Of a stretch of 64,000 nt of DNA, positions 21,409 through 30,033 are shown piece after piece; position 1 is the first letter of the stretch; each line of letters begins with the position of its first letter. The stretch lies in the NCBI RefSeq assembly GCF_900105475.1, contig NZ_LT629777.1, forward strand, positions 682,001-746,000, in the 5' to 3' direction. Both the position numbers and the translations under genes were made by a program. The DNA comes from Pseudomonas asplenii (GTDB taxonomy: Bacteria; Pseudomonadota; Gammaproteobacteria; Pseudomonadales; Pseudomonadaceae). The notes beneath the pieces are model-generated. The model had not been told where the DNA came from. It searched no databases and saw only the letters and a program-made list of their open reading frames with translations.

Positions 21409-22950
21409 TCAGTCGGTCAGTTTCGCCGCCAGCGCCTTGACTCGCGCCAGGTCGCCCTTGGCGACCTGGGTCACGCCCGTGCCGTACTCGGGATCGGCCT
21501 TGTAGAGGAACGACAGCATGATGTGCTTGCTCTCGTCGTCGGTATCGGCCAGCGAACCACCGAAGTTCTCGATCAGGTCCTGTTTCTCCTTCTTGCTGTA
21601 GGAGCGATACAGGTCTCCGGCCTGCTTGAAGTTCTGCTCACGCTGGATCTTCGCCTGTTGGGTGCTGCCCGACAGGGCCAACTGGCTGTAGCGCGCCGAC
21701 TGTTGCTCGTCGCGGGGCATCAGGCGACTCGGCTGGTAGTTCACGCCGCTGCTGCTGTGCCCGCTGTTCATCACGCCATCCTGATTGCCGTTGTTCACTG
21801 CCACAAGCGGTGCGTTGATCGGCAGTTGCAAGGCATTCGGGCCCAGGCGGTACATCTGGGTATCGGCATAGGAGAACACCCGTCCCTGCAGCAGACGATC
21901 CTCGGATGGTTCGATGCCCGGCACCAGGTTCGCCGGCGCCATGGCCACCTGCTCGGTCTCCTGGAACACGTTGGCCGGGTTGCGATCGAGCACCATCTGA
22001 CCGACCTTGCGCTCCGGCACACCGGGCCAGATCTTGGTCGCATCGAGCGGGTCGAAGTCGAACTTGCCCAAGTCCTGCGGCGTCAGCACCTGGACATACA
22101 GATCCCACTTGGGAAACTGGCCCTTGTTGATATGGCTGACCAGATCATGGGTCATGTGGCTGTAGTCACGCCCCTGCACCTCGACGACCTGTTTCGGATC
22201 GAGGTTGCGGATGCCCTGCAGGCTCTTCCAATGGAACTTGACGTAGTGGACTTCGCCCTTGGCGTTGATCAGCTTGTAGGCATGCACGCCGTTGCCGTCC
22301 ATCTCCCGATAGCTGGCGGGGGTGCCGGAGTCGGAATACAGCTCGGTCAGGGTGCGTGTGGCTTCAGGCACATGGGAGAAGAAATCGAAGCGCCGCGAAT
22401 CGTCGTCCAGGTTGGTGCGTGGGTCCGGTTTGAAGGCATGGACCATGTCCGGGAACTTGATGGCATCACGGATGAAGAAGGTCGGGAAGTTGTTCCCCAC
22501 CAGGTCCCAGTTGCCGTCGGCGGTATAGAACTTGGTGGCGAAACCCCGCGGGTCGCGCAGGGTTTCCGGGGAGTGGTTACCGTGCACCACGGCCGAGAAG
22601 CGCACGAATACCGGGGTTTTCTCGCCAGCGGCAAAGACCTTGGCCTTGGTCAGGTCGCTCAGGTCGTCGGTCACGGTGAACGTGCCATGGGCCCCGGTAC
22701 CACGGGCATGCACCACCCGCTCGGGGATACGTTCGCGATCGAAACGCTGCAATTTCTGGATCAGTTGCACGTCCTGCAGCAACACCGGCCCGGTGGCGCC
22801 GGCGGTCTGCGAATTCTGGTTATCACCTACCGCCGCACCGTTGTCACGGGTCAGCGTAGCGGCATGGACAGAAAGGGAAAGCAGGCTGGCGGTCAAAATA
22901 CCCAGCACGCGCCGAGTGGGAATAGCTCCCGGAACAGGAGTGATCTGCAT
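21409..22950 (-). CDS. katB: Periplasmic-type catalase KatB
   Basis: A monofunctional haem catalase, 513 residues. The N-terminal segment RRVLGILTASLLSLSVHA is a cleavable signal peptide, so export is expected. The catalytic His is in RVVHARGTGAHG at about 78-89, the Asn in LVGNNFPTFF, and the proximal haem Tyr in RVFSYADTQMYR. It disproportionates hydrogen peroxide. It is followed by ankB on the same strand, as in P. aeruginosa, where katB is induced by peroxide through OxyR. I could not identify a convincing OxyR site upstream. Confidence 0.95.
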   Translation of the reverse strand: MQITPVPGAIPTRRVLGILTASLLSLSVHAATLTRDNGAAVGDNQNSQTAGATGPVLLQDVQLIQKLQRFDRERIPERVVHARGTGAHGTFTVTDDLSDLTKAKVFAAGEKTPVFVRFSAVVHGNHSPETLRDPRGFATKFYTADGNWDLVGNNFPTFFIRDAIKFPDMVHAFKPDPRTNLDDDSRRFDFFSHVPEATRTLTELYSDSGTPASYREMDGNGVHAYKLINAKGEVHYVKFHWKSLQGIRNLDPKQVVEVQGRDYSHMTHDLVSHINKGQFPKWDLYVQVLTPQDLGKFDFDPLDATKIWPGVPERKVGQMVLDRNPANVFQETEQVAMAPANLVPGIEPSEDRLLQGRVFSYADTQMYRLGPNALQLPINAPLVAVNNGNQDGVMNSGHSSSGVNYQPSRLMPRDEQQSARYSQLALSGSTQQAKIQREQNFKQAGDLYRSYSKKEKQDLIENFGGSLADTDDESKHIMLSFLYKADPEYGTGVTQVAKGDLARVKALAAKLTD

Positions 22951-23233
22951 GTCGGAATCCTCGAGATTTTGTTATGCGCATCCAGGTGCGCTCGACAAAG
23001 GCTAGAGATCGATTCAACAAATTCTAAATAGAAAAGCTCAAAGACCCCGATTGAAAAATTCGACGGGGCAAAACGCTTCAGGAGGCGTATTTCGCGCGAT
23101 TGGTGGCACTTTGCAAACTTATTGCCGGGCAACAGGTCGATTAAGCAGGAAGTGTAGAGCCCGGCATGGAGCAAGATGCTCGAGGCTGAATTACACTGCG
23201 TTCACTCCACTCATCTGTAACAAGGAATAACCT

Positions 23234-23647
23234 ATGGGCGTGCTCAGTGAGTTCAAGGCCTTCGCGGTCAAGGGCAATGTGGTCGACATGGCGGTGGGTA
23301 TCATCATCGGCGCGGCCTTCGGCAAAATCGTCTCGTCCTTCGTCGGCGATGTGGTGATGCCACCGATTGGCCTGCTGATCGGCGGGGTGGACTTCAGCAA
23401 CCTGGCGATTACCCTCAAGGCCGCCGAAGGCAATACGCCAGCGGTGGTCATGGCCTATGGCAAGTTCATCCAGACCTGCATCGACTTCCTGATCGTCGCC
23501 TTCGCCATCTTCATGGGGGTCAAGGCCATCAACCGCCTGAAGCGCGAGGAAGCCGTGGCGCCAAGCGCGCCGCCGGTACCGAGCCGTGAAGAAACCCTGC
23601 TGGGCGAAATCCGTGATCTGCTCAAGGCCCAGAGCGAGAAGCCCTGA
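23234..23647 (+). CDS. mscL: Large-conductance mechanosensitive channel
   Basis: An inner-membrane channel that opens under hypo-osmotic stress. 137 residues, the normal size. The amphipathic N-terminus ([18 protein letters not shown]) leads into TM1 with the Gly/Ala-rich [15 protein letters not shown] pattern. TM2 is at about 80-100 ([16 protein letters not shown]), and a charged C-terminal helix bundle follows. AAGGA lies upstream of the start. It converges on fpr with a shared terminator. Confidence 0.97.
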   Translation: MGVLSEFKAFAVKGNVVDMAVGIIIGAAFGKIVSSFVGDVVMPPIGLLIGGVDFSNLAITLKAAEGNTPAVVMAYGKFIQTCIDFLIVAFAIFMGVKAINRLKREEAVAPSAPPVPSREETLLGEIRDLLKAQSEKP

Positions 23648-23663
23648 GCGGCTTCTACCCGCC

Positions 23664-23690
23664 AACGGCGCCTGCTGGGCGCCGTTTTTC
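23664..23690. terminator. Terminator between mscL and fpr
   Basis: AACGGCGCC and GGCGCCGTT flank a short loop, followed by a T-run on the plus strand just before the fpr stop; it serves mscL. Confidence 0.85.
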
Positions 23691-24466
23691 TACCAGTAGT
23701 TTTCCACCGCCACCTGGCCCGGGCGACGACTCAGGCTCAGCTGCATATCGCGCTGCTTGAGCACCTGGCGGGTGTCGTCGATCATCTGCGGGTTGCCGCA
23801 GATCATCACCCGCGAATACGCGGGGTCCAGTGCCACTCCGGCGGCCTGCTCCAACTGGCCATTTTCGATCAACTGCGGGATACGCCCGGCCAACGCCCCT
23901 GGCACCGCCTCACGGGTGACGATGGGCACAAAACGCAGCTTGTGGGCCTGCTCGGCCAGGTAATCGCGCTCAGCCAGTCCGGCAATCAGTTCGCGATAGG
24001 CCAGTTCGCCCGCGTGCCGCACGCTATAGACCAGCAGAATCCGCTCGAAGCGCTCCCACACCTCGAAGTCCTGCAGAATCGACAGGAACGGCGCGACCCC
24101 GGTGCCCGTGGCCAGCAGCCAGAGATCGCGCCCATCGACAAAACGATCGAGGGTCAGATAGCCCACCGACTGGCGCTCGATCAACAGCGAGTCACCGACC
24201 TTCAGACGACTCAGTTCACTGGTGAACTCCCCTCCCGGGACAACGATGGAAAAGAACTCGAGAAATTCGTCGTGGGGCGAGGACACCATCGAATAGGCCC
24301 GCCAGACTACACTGCCATCAGCCTTGGTCACGCCCAGGCGCGCGAACTGACCGGCACGAAAACGGAACCCGGCATCGCGCGTGGTCCGCAGGGTGAACAG
24401 GCTCGGAGTCAGCGGACAAACCTCGAGCAAGGTCTGCCGGGTAAATTTTTCGGCACTGGCGGTCAT
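23690..24466 (-). CDS. fpr: Ferredoxin/flavodoxin-NADP+ reductase
   Basis: A cytoplasmic FAD flavoprotein exchanging electrons between NADPH and ferredoxin or flavodoxin. 258 residues, as in Pseudomonas FprA/Fpr. The FAD motif is RAYSMVSSP, the NADP motif GTGVAPFLS at about 114, and the C-terminus ends VAVENYW with the expected aromatic residue. Start ATG 24466 (MTASAEKFTRQTLLEV); the longer frame to 24628 reads through AT-rich non-coding sequence. In relatives the gene lies beside mscL and is linked to oxidative stress. Confidence 0.95.
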   Translation of the reverse strand: MTASAEKFTRQTLLEVCPLTPSLFTLRTTRDAGFRFRAGQFARLGVTKADGSVVWRAYSMVSSPHDEFLEFFSIVVPGGEFTSELSRLKVGDSLLIERQSVGYLTLDRFVDGRDLWLLATGTGVAPFLSILQDFEVWERFERILLVYSVRHAGELAYRELIAGLAERDYLAEQAHKLRFVPIVTREAVPGALAGRIPQLIENGQLEQAAGVALDPAYSRVMICGNPQMIDDTRQVLKQRDMQLSLSRRPGQVAVENYW

Positions 24467-24852
24467 TGCACGCTCCCTCGAAAATAGGTGGCCAGTGTCT
24501 CGCAAAGCCGGCGACAGAAACACCGGCGATTTGTAGTGGTATAAGTTTTTTGAAAAAACATATACAAAACAATAAAAAAGTACAGCAACTAAGTAAAACA
24601 TATAGTTACGAAGATATACCGATCGCAATCCAACAGATCACGCCTCACTTCAGCCACTTTTCCAACTCGCATAAAAGCACAAAACAACCGCACCGGGCCT
24701 AATGATATTAGGCACGACGCGATAACCGCAGCCCTTGAAAGTCGATAAAAATATCAGCGCAATATAAAAAAACCACACCCCACTCAAGAATTTTCCTACA
24801 CTATCCGAGCACGTTGAGTTCAACGAATATTGCGTCAAGGAAGGGTATCTCA
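24467..24852. other. AT-rich intergenic region upstream of the LuxR solo
   Basis: 386 bases with visibly lower GC than the neighbours, including poly-A/T stretches near 24540-24600. No convincing ORF was found. A 14-bp perfect dyad (CGTTGA-GT-TCAACG) lies at 24812-24825, 28 bases before the luxR start. The composition and the isolated regulator suggest acquired DNA or a highly regulated promoter region. Confidence 0.6.
24812..24825. promoter_or_regulatory. Dyad operator candidate before the LuxR solo
   Basis: CGTTGA and TCAACG flank a central GT, just upstream of the ribosome-binding site. The size and position suit an autoregulatory LuxR-type site, though it does not match the classic lux box closely. 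Confidence 0.4.
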
Positions 24853-25566
24853 ATGGAGAACTGGCAGGATAATCAACTGCACCAGCTCATGAGTGAAAAA
24901 GAAGAACAGGCAGTCTTCAATGCGGTTTTCAATCTGGCAGGGCAAATACGCTTCAGCTTCGTATCATTCAGAGTCAGCAGCTTATTAGGAGGCACTCAAC
25001 CGAACACAGCATCTTTCAATAACTATCCAGCAGAATGGAATGCATGTTATCAACGTAACAACTACCTTGCCGTCGACCCTCTAGTCACGCACTGCCACAA
25101 CTCGGTTTTCCCGATCCTGTGGGTACCTGATACGTTCAGGAACACCCCGGCATTGTGGCGTGACATGCAGGCTCATGGTCTCAACCACGGCTGGTCGCAG
25201 TCAGTCCATGATATTCGCGGTATTGTCAGCACCCTGAGTCTTTCCCGAACCTGCGAGCCCATCACGTCCAACGAGTTCTACTCCAAGACAGGTCATGTGT
25301 TGTGGCTGTGCAATTGGTTGCATTCGTTCATGGCGCAACGGTTGGTCACTTCCTCCCCGCCGCCCAGCAGCCATCCGCTTTCGCCCCGGGAAACCGAGAT
25401 CCTGCAGTGGACGGCAGAAGGCAAGACCGCTGCCGAGATTGCCAACATCCTCAATCTGACCACGCGTACCGTAGGTTTCCACATGAGTACCATCATGAGA
25501 AAACTCGGCGTGAGCAACAAGGCCTCGGCGGTACTGCGCGCGGCCAAATCCGGACTGCTGTACTGA
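24853..25566 (+). CDS. LuxR-family quorum-sensing regulator without a linked synthase (LuxR solo)
   Basis: 237 residues. The N-terminal autoinducer-binding domain has the pattern YPAEW-N3-Y-N4-Y-N3-DP and a later ILW, so the usual AHL-contact Trp, Tyr, Asp and Trp appear to be kept. The C-terminal LuxR HTH is at about 175-235 (LSPRETEILQWTAEGKTAAEIANIL, core GKTAAEI; then KLGVSNKASAV). No luxI-like gene is in the window. It could respond to AHLs from other cells or to plant signals. AAGGAAGG precedes the chosen ATG. Codon and base composition of the first third is more AT-rich than the flanks, suggesting transfer. Confidence 0.85.
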   Translation: MENWQDNQLHQLMSEKEEQAVFNAVFNLAGQIRFSFVSFRVSSLLGGTQPNTASFNNYPAEWNACYQRNNYLAVDPLVTHCHNSVFPILWVPDTFRNTPALWRDMQAHGLNHGWSQSVHDIRGIVSTLSLSRTCEPITSNEFYSKTGHVLWLCNWLHSFMAQRLVTSSPPPSSHPLSPRETEILQWTAEGKTAAEIANILNLTTRTVGFHMSTIMRKLGVSNKASAVLRAAKSGLLY

Positions 25567-25721
25567 TTCATAGCTCCTCTCCAGGCAGAAGGATCTGCCA
25601 CCTAAACACGCAACAGGCAATCTGCTCGAAACCCACGTAAAATCCTTCTCCTGCCATACCGTTGCCCATTGCGCACAGCGCTTCAAGGCAACCGTGAACC
25701 GTCCCCCAGAGCCCGTGTCCC

Positions 25722-26846
25722 ATGCCCCTGCTAGAAAGCCCGTTCGCCCATCTCGACCTGATACGCCAGCCTGAACAACAGGGCGAACCCTTGCAGGCGT
25801 TCGACGCGGCCGATCAATACCTGCTCGACCACCTGGCCGGACAAGGCGTCTCGCACGACACCCGAGTACTGGTGCTCAATGACAGTTTCGGCGCTCTGGC
25901 CGCCAGCCTGGAAGGCCATGTGCAACTCACCAGCAGCGGCGATTCGTTCCTCGCCGCACTCGGCCTGGAAAAGAACCTGGCACGCAACGGCAAGACCTTC
26001 GACGCGGTTCGTCATGTTCCGGCCAGCGAAGCGCTGGTCGGCCCGTTCGATCGGGTACTGATCCGTGTGCCCAAGACCCTCGCACTGCTGGAAGAACAGC
26101 TGATTCGTCTGCAGGGACAACTGGCCCCCGGCGCCCAGGTAATCGCCGGCGCCATGATCAAGCACCTGCCCCGGGCGGCAGGCGACCTGCTGGAGCGTTA
26201 TGTCGGTACCGTGCAGGCCTCGCTGGCGGTGAAGAAGGCCCGCCTGCTGGTGGCAACCGCCGAGCCCCGCGCTACGCTCCCATCGCCCTACCCGACGCGC
26301 TATCGGCTCGACCGGCCGGCGATCGAACTGCTCAACCATGCCAACGTGTTCTGCCGTGACGGTCTGGACATCGGCACCCGCGCCTTCCTCCCGCACCTGC
26401 CCGAAAACCTCGGCACGGCCCGCGTTGCCGATCTCGGTTGCGGCAACGGCGTGCTGGCGATTGCCAGCGCCCTGCAGAACCCGCAGGCCCAGTACACGCT
26501 GGTGGACGAATCGTTCATGGCGGTGCAATCGGCGCGGGAAAACTGGCAGGCCATCCTTGGCGAACGTGAGGTGATCGTTCGCGCCGGCGACGGCCTGGCC
26601 GGGCAGGCGCCGCAGTCGCTGGATGTGGTGCTGTGCAACCCGCCCTTCCATCAGCAGCAGGTGGTCGGCGATTTCCTCGCCTGGCGGATGTTCCAGCAGG
26701 CGCGGGATGCGCTGGTGGTCGGTGGTTCGCTGTACATCGTCGGCAATCGCCACCTGGGCTATCACAGCAAGCTGGCGCGGCTGTTCCGCGGTGTCGAGCA
26801 AGTGGCGGCGACGCCGAAATTCGTGGTGCTGAAGGCCCGCAAGTAA
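25722..26846 (+). CDS. rlmG: 23S rRNA (guanine-1835-N2) methyltransferase
   Basis: A SAM-dependent N2-guanine methyltransferase. 374 residues, close to RlmG and longer than the related RsmC. N-terminal RlmG hallmarks are PLQAFDAADQYLL and VLVLNDSFGAL, then IRVPKTLALLE. The catalytic half has SAM motif VADLGCGNGVLA at about 237 and NPPF in LCNPPFHQQ at about 305. The end (KFVVLKARK) also matches RlmG. RsmC is the main alternative, but the N-terminal half fits RlmG better. Confidence 0.9.
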   Translation: MPLLESPFAHLDLIRQPEQQGEPLQAFDAADQYLLDHLAGQGVSHDTRVLVLNDSFGALAASLEGHVQLTSSGDSFLAALGLEKNLARNGKTFDAVRHVPASEALVGPFDRVLIRVPKTLALLEEQLIRLQGQLAPGAQVIAGAMIKHLPRAAGDLLERYVGTVQASLAVKKARLLVATAEPRATLPSPYPTRYRLDRPAIELLNHANVFCRDGLDIGTRAFLPHLPENLGTARVADLGCGNGVLAIASALQNPQAQYTLVDESFMAVQSARENWQAILGEREVIVRAGDGLAGQAPQSLDVVLCNPPFHQQQVVGDFLAWRMFQQARDALVVGGSLYIVGNRHLGYHSKLARLFRGVEQVAATPKFVVLKARK

Positions 26847-26857
26847 ACGCCGACCAT

Positions 26858-26931
26858 TGCAGGAGCCTGGCTTGCCAGCGAAAGCGACCTCATGGGCGCT
26901 AAAAGCTTCGCTGGCAAGCCAGGCTCCTACA
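26858..26931. repeat. REP pair after rlmG
   Basis: GCAGGAGCCTGGCTTGCCAG is inverted by CTGGCAAGCCAGGCTCCTAC around an 18-base spacer. It is the TTGCCxGCGAA family and probably also forms the transcript end of rlmG. Confidence 0.8.
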
Positions 26932-26990
26932 GAAGGTTCCCGAATCAGGCTTTTACAGAGAAGGCTCGCGCAGAATAAAGCGTCAGCCGG

Positions 26991-27158
26991 TCAGTGGGTG
27001 GTCAGCCCGGCCGCGCTCATGAACAGGCGCATCAGGCTGGCAACCACGAACAACGCCAGCACACTCCCCGCCCAGATCATCGCCAGCCAGCCCAGGCGCT
27101 GCCACAGCGGTTTCTTCTCGGCCTGCTCGATTTCCTGCAACGAATGCTTGCCGCTCAT
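26991..27158 (-). CDS. DUF2474-type small subunit of the cyanide-insensitive oxidase
   Basis: A 55-residue single-helix membrane protein: a polar N-terminus (MSGKHSLQEIEQAEKKPLW) and then one helix of about 22 residues (GWLAMIWAGSVLALFVVASLM). It lies 54 bases downstream of cioB on the same strand, the usual place for CydX-like small subunits or DUF2474 proteins of bd-type oxidases. By analogy it stabilises the CioAB complex. ATG 27158 is used because it has GAGGAACC upstream; the longer frame adds unlikely residues. Confidence 0.75.
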   Translation of the reverse strand: MSGKHSLQEIEQAEKKPLWQRLGWLAMIWAGSVLALFVVASLMRLFMSAAGLTTH

Positions 27159-27212
27159 AGCCGGTTCCTCCTCGTCGAAACGGCGGCCCCCAGAGACGAG
27201 GGCCACTGGTAA

Positions 27213-28220
27213 CTAGTGATAACCATCCTCGTGGGTCACCTTGCCGCGGAACACGTAGTAGCTCCAGAAGGTGTAGCCCAGGATGAACGGGATGATGAAC
27301 AGCGTCCCCACCAGCATGAAACCCTGGCTCTGCGGCGGCGCGGCGGCATCCCAGATCGAGATCGACGGCGGAATGATATGCGGCCACAGGCTGATGCCCA
27401 GCCCGCTGTAGCCGAGGAAGATCAGCACCAGGGTCAGCAGGAACGGCGTGTAGTGCGCATTGCGCGCCACCGCGCGGATCAGCCCGTACAGCGTGACCAG
27501 CACCAGGATCGGCACCGGCAGGAACCAGAACAGGTTCGGCAGGGTGAACCAGCGTGCCGCAATCTCGGCATGGGTCAGCGGGGTCCAGAGACTGACGACA
27601 CCGATCACCGCCAGCAGCACGAATGCCAGCGGCCGTGCCAGATCGTGCATCCGCTCCTGCAACTTGCCTTCGGTTTTCATGATCAGCCAGGTGCAGCCGA
27701 GCAAGGCATAAGCTATTACCAGCGCCACACCGCAGAACAGCGTGAACGGGGTCAGCCAGTCCAGCGAACCGCCAGCGAATTGCCGGTCGACCACCTTGAT
27801 CCCGTCGATGAACGCCCCCAACGCCACGCCCTGGAAGAAGGTCGCGGCGATCGAGCCGCCGATGAACGCCTTGTCCCAGATATGCCGCTTGTCGTCCTTG
27901 GCCTTGAAGCGGAACTCGAACGCCACGCCACGAAAGATCAGTCCGATCAGCATGAAGATCAGCGGCAGGTACAACGCCGACAGCACCACCGCATAAGCCA
28001 GCGGGAAGGCCCCGAACAGCGCTGCACCGCCGAGCACCAGCCAGGTTTCGTTGCCGTCCCAGACCGGGGCCACGGTGTTCATCATCACATCGCGGTCGCT
28101 CTTGCCCTTGATGAAGGGAAAGAGAATGCCGATGCCCAGGTCGAAACCATCCATGACCACGTACATCATGATGCCGAAGATGATGATCACGGCCCAGATC
28201 AGCGGAAGATCAATACCCAT
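27213..28220 (-). CDS. cioB: Cytochrome bd-type (cyanide-insensitive) quinol oxidase subunit II
   Basis: 335 residues, nine predicted membrane helices. The N-terminal MGIDLPLIWAVIIIFGIMMYVVMDGFDLG is typical of CydB/CioB (core VMDGFDLG). It forms the heterodimer with CioA that reduces oxygen with ubiquinol without proton pumping. It is separated from cioA by three bases, so translational coupling is likely. The operon as a whole is preceded by an Anr/FNR box. The shorter partner CioA points to the cyanide-insensitive branch. Confidence 0.94.
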   Translation of the reverse strand: MGIDLPLIWAVIIIFGIMMYVVMDGFDLGIGILFPFIKGKSDRDVMMNTVAPVWDGNETWLVLGGAALFGAFPLAYAVVLSALYLPLIFMLIGLIFRGVAFEFRFKAKDDKRHIWDKAFIGGSIAATFFQGVALGAFIDGIKVVDRQFAGGSLDWLTPFTLFCGVALVIAYALLGCTWLIMKTEGKLQERMHDLARPLAFVLLAVIGVVSLWTPLTHAEIAARWFTLPNLFWFLPVPILVLVTLYGLIRAVARNAHYTPFLLTLVLIFLGYSGLGISLWPHIIPPSISIWDAAAPPQSQGFMLVGTLFIIPFILGYTFWSYYVFRGKVTHEDGYH

Positions 28221-28223
28221 GAT

Positions 28224-29663
28224 TCAATTCCCCTTGTTCAGGCTGTCGCCTTGGCCGGTTTCACTGTCTTCATCGGCCGCGGAAAGCGGACGGGCCGGAG
28301 TCCGTTGCTGGCCAGGACCACCAGGGTTGGATTCTGCACCTTCATGGGTCTTGGGCCCCTTGCGAACCAGGCGCATCATGTAGCCCAGGCCGGCCCCGAA
28401 CAGTGAGAAATACACCACGACGAACAGCACCAGGGTGATGCTCATCTGCATGACGCTGTGCCCCGAGGAGGCATCCGCCGTGCGCATCAGCCCATAGACC
28501 ACCCAAGGCTGGCGCCCGATTTCCGTGGTGAACCAGCCAGCCAGGATCGCGATCAGTCCCGAGGGCCCCATCCACAAGGCCAGGTGGAGGAACATACGGT
28601 TTTCGTAGAGGCGATCACGTCTGCGCAACCACAGCGCCCACACGCCGGTGAAGATCATCAGGAAACCCAGGCCGACCATGACCCGGAACGACCAGAACAC
28701 GATGGTCGAATTCGGCCGATCCTCGGGCGGGAACTCCTTGAGGGCCGGCACCTGCTTGTCCAGGGTGTGGGTCAGGATCAGGCTGCCCAGGTAGGGAATC
28801 TCCACGGCGAAGCGGGTCTTCTCGGCCTTCATGTCCGGCCAACCGAACAGGATCAGCGGGGTCGGCTCGTTACCGACGTTTTCCCAGTGCCCTTCGATGG
28901 CGGCGATTTTCGCCGGCTGGTGCTTGAGCGTATTGAGACCATGGAAGTCGCCGATCACCGCCTGGATCGGCGCGACAATCAACGCCATCCACATGGCCAT
29001 CGACAACATCGTGCGAATCGCCGGGTTATCACGCCCACGCAGCAGGTGCCAGGCGGCCGAGGAACCGACGAAAAAGGCCGTCGCCACGAATGCCGCAGTG
29101 GCCATGTGCATCAGCCGATAAGGGAAGGAGGGGTTGAACACCACCGCCAGCCAGTCCACCGGAATCACCCGGCCGTCGATGATTTCGTAGCCCTGGGGAG
29201 TCTGCATCCAACTGTTGGAAGAGAGAATCCAGAACGTCGAAATCAGGGTGCCGATCGCCACCATCACGGTGGAAAAGAAGTGCAACCCACGACCGACCTT
29301 GTTCCAACCGAACAGCATGACACCGAGGAAACCGGCCTCAAGGAAGAACGCGGTCAGCACCTCGTAGGTCAGCAGCGGTCCGGTGACCGAGCCGGCGAAG
29401 TCCGAGAAACGGCTCCAGTTGGTGCCGAACTGATAGGCCATGACCAGCCCGGAGACCACTCCCATGCCGAAGTTGACGGCAAAGATCTTCGACCAGAAAT
29501 GGTAGAGATCGCGGTAAGTGTCGTTACGCGTTTTCAGCCACAGGCCCTCGAGCACCGCCAGGTAGCTCGCCAGGCCAATGGTGATGGCCGGGAACAGGAT
29601 ATGGAAGGAAACGGTGAATGCGAACTGGATTCGGGCGAGATCGAGTGCCTCTAAACCGAACAT
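28224..29663 (-). CDS. cioA: Cyanide-insensitive quinol oxidase subunit I
   Basis: 479 residues, shorter than E. coli CydA, in line with the short-Q-loop CioA branch. It begins MFGLEALDLARIQFAFTVSFH with the haem-ligand His in the first helix, and carries GWFTTEIGRQPW, the conserved CydA signature near the quinol site. It is the catalytic haem subunit of a terminal oxidase that resists cyanide and works in low oxygen. Start ATG 29663 has GAGG upstream. In P. aeruginosa cioAB is controlled by ANR; a perfect Anr box lies 150 bases upstream here. Confidence 0.94.
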   Translation of the reverse strand: MFGLEALDLARIQFAFTVSFHILFPAITIGLASYLAVLEGLWLKTRNDTYRDLYHFWSKIFAVNFGMGVVSGLVMAYQFGTNWSRFSDFAGSVTGPLLTYEVLTAFFLEAGFLGVMLFGWNKVGRGLHFFSTVMVAIGTLISTFWILSSNSWMQTPQGYEIIDGRVIPVDWLAVVFNPSFPYRLMHMATAAFVATAFFVGSSAAWHLLRGRDNPAIRTMLSMAMWMALIVAPIQAVIGDFHGLNTLKHQPAKIAAIEGHWENVGNEPTPLILFGWPDMKAEKTRFAVEIPYLGSLILTHTLDKQVPALKEFPPEDRPNSTIVFWSFRVMVGLGFLMIFTGVWALWLRRRDRLYENRMFLHLALWMGPSGLIAILAGWFTTEIGRQPWVVYGLMRTADASSGHSVMQMSITLVLFVVVYFSLFGAGLGYMMRLVRKGPKTHEGAESNPGGPGQQRTPARPLSAADEDSETGQGDSLNKGN

Positions 29664-30033
29664 ACGTTTTCCTCTGTCAGGTAATACCGGCTGTCGGCCA
29701 GCAGGCCCAGCCACTGTCCCCACGGATATGGAGTACGACGGGTTCGGATTCGTTCTTTTTTTCAACCCATCGCAACGCAGGGAGTCGCAACCCGATCAAT
29801 ACCGCAAGGCAATTGATCTGGATCAATCAACGCTGAAAGAGTAGTCCCATTCCGACGACCGGGTGGCGTGGTCGGTTGCCGCGCGACAGGTTGTCTCAGG
29901 AGCAGAGGGCAACGGCTCGGCAAAAATCCGCCGCCCGGGAAAATCAGGCGGGTGCGTCATGAACAGCTCAGCAACCTTTTGTTACATCAGAATGATAATC
30001 TGCCCCTTTCATCCGCCCAGGCGAGCCCTCCCG
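29664..30033. other. Divergent cioA / MFS promoter region
   Basis: 370 bases between divergent genes, with no convincing ORF. It holds the Anr box at 29813-29826 nearer cioA and a partial Fur-like motif at about 29988-30006 just before the MFS gene. A long N-terminal extension of the MFS frame (from 29863) runs through this region and is rejected. Confidence 0.6.
29813..29826. promoter_or_regulatory. Anr/FNR box
   Basis: TTGAT-CTGG-ATCAA is a perfect match to the Anr/FNR consensus TTGAT-N4-ATCAA. It lies about 150 bases upstream of cioA and about 210 bases before the divergent MFS gene. Confidence 0.85.

Noticed and set aside
22951..23233. Possible OxyR site upstream of katB
   Set aside because: Several ATAG/CTAT-like pieces are present near 23000-23035 but spacing does not fit the four-element OxyR consensus.
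24466..24702. 78-codon open frame in the AT-rich gap
   Set aside because: No ribosome site, no domain and AT-driven composition; it overlaps the fpr promoter region.
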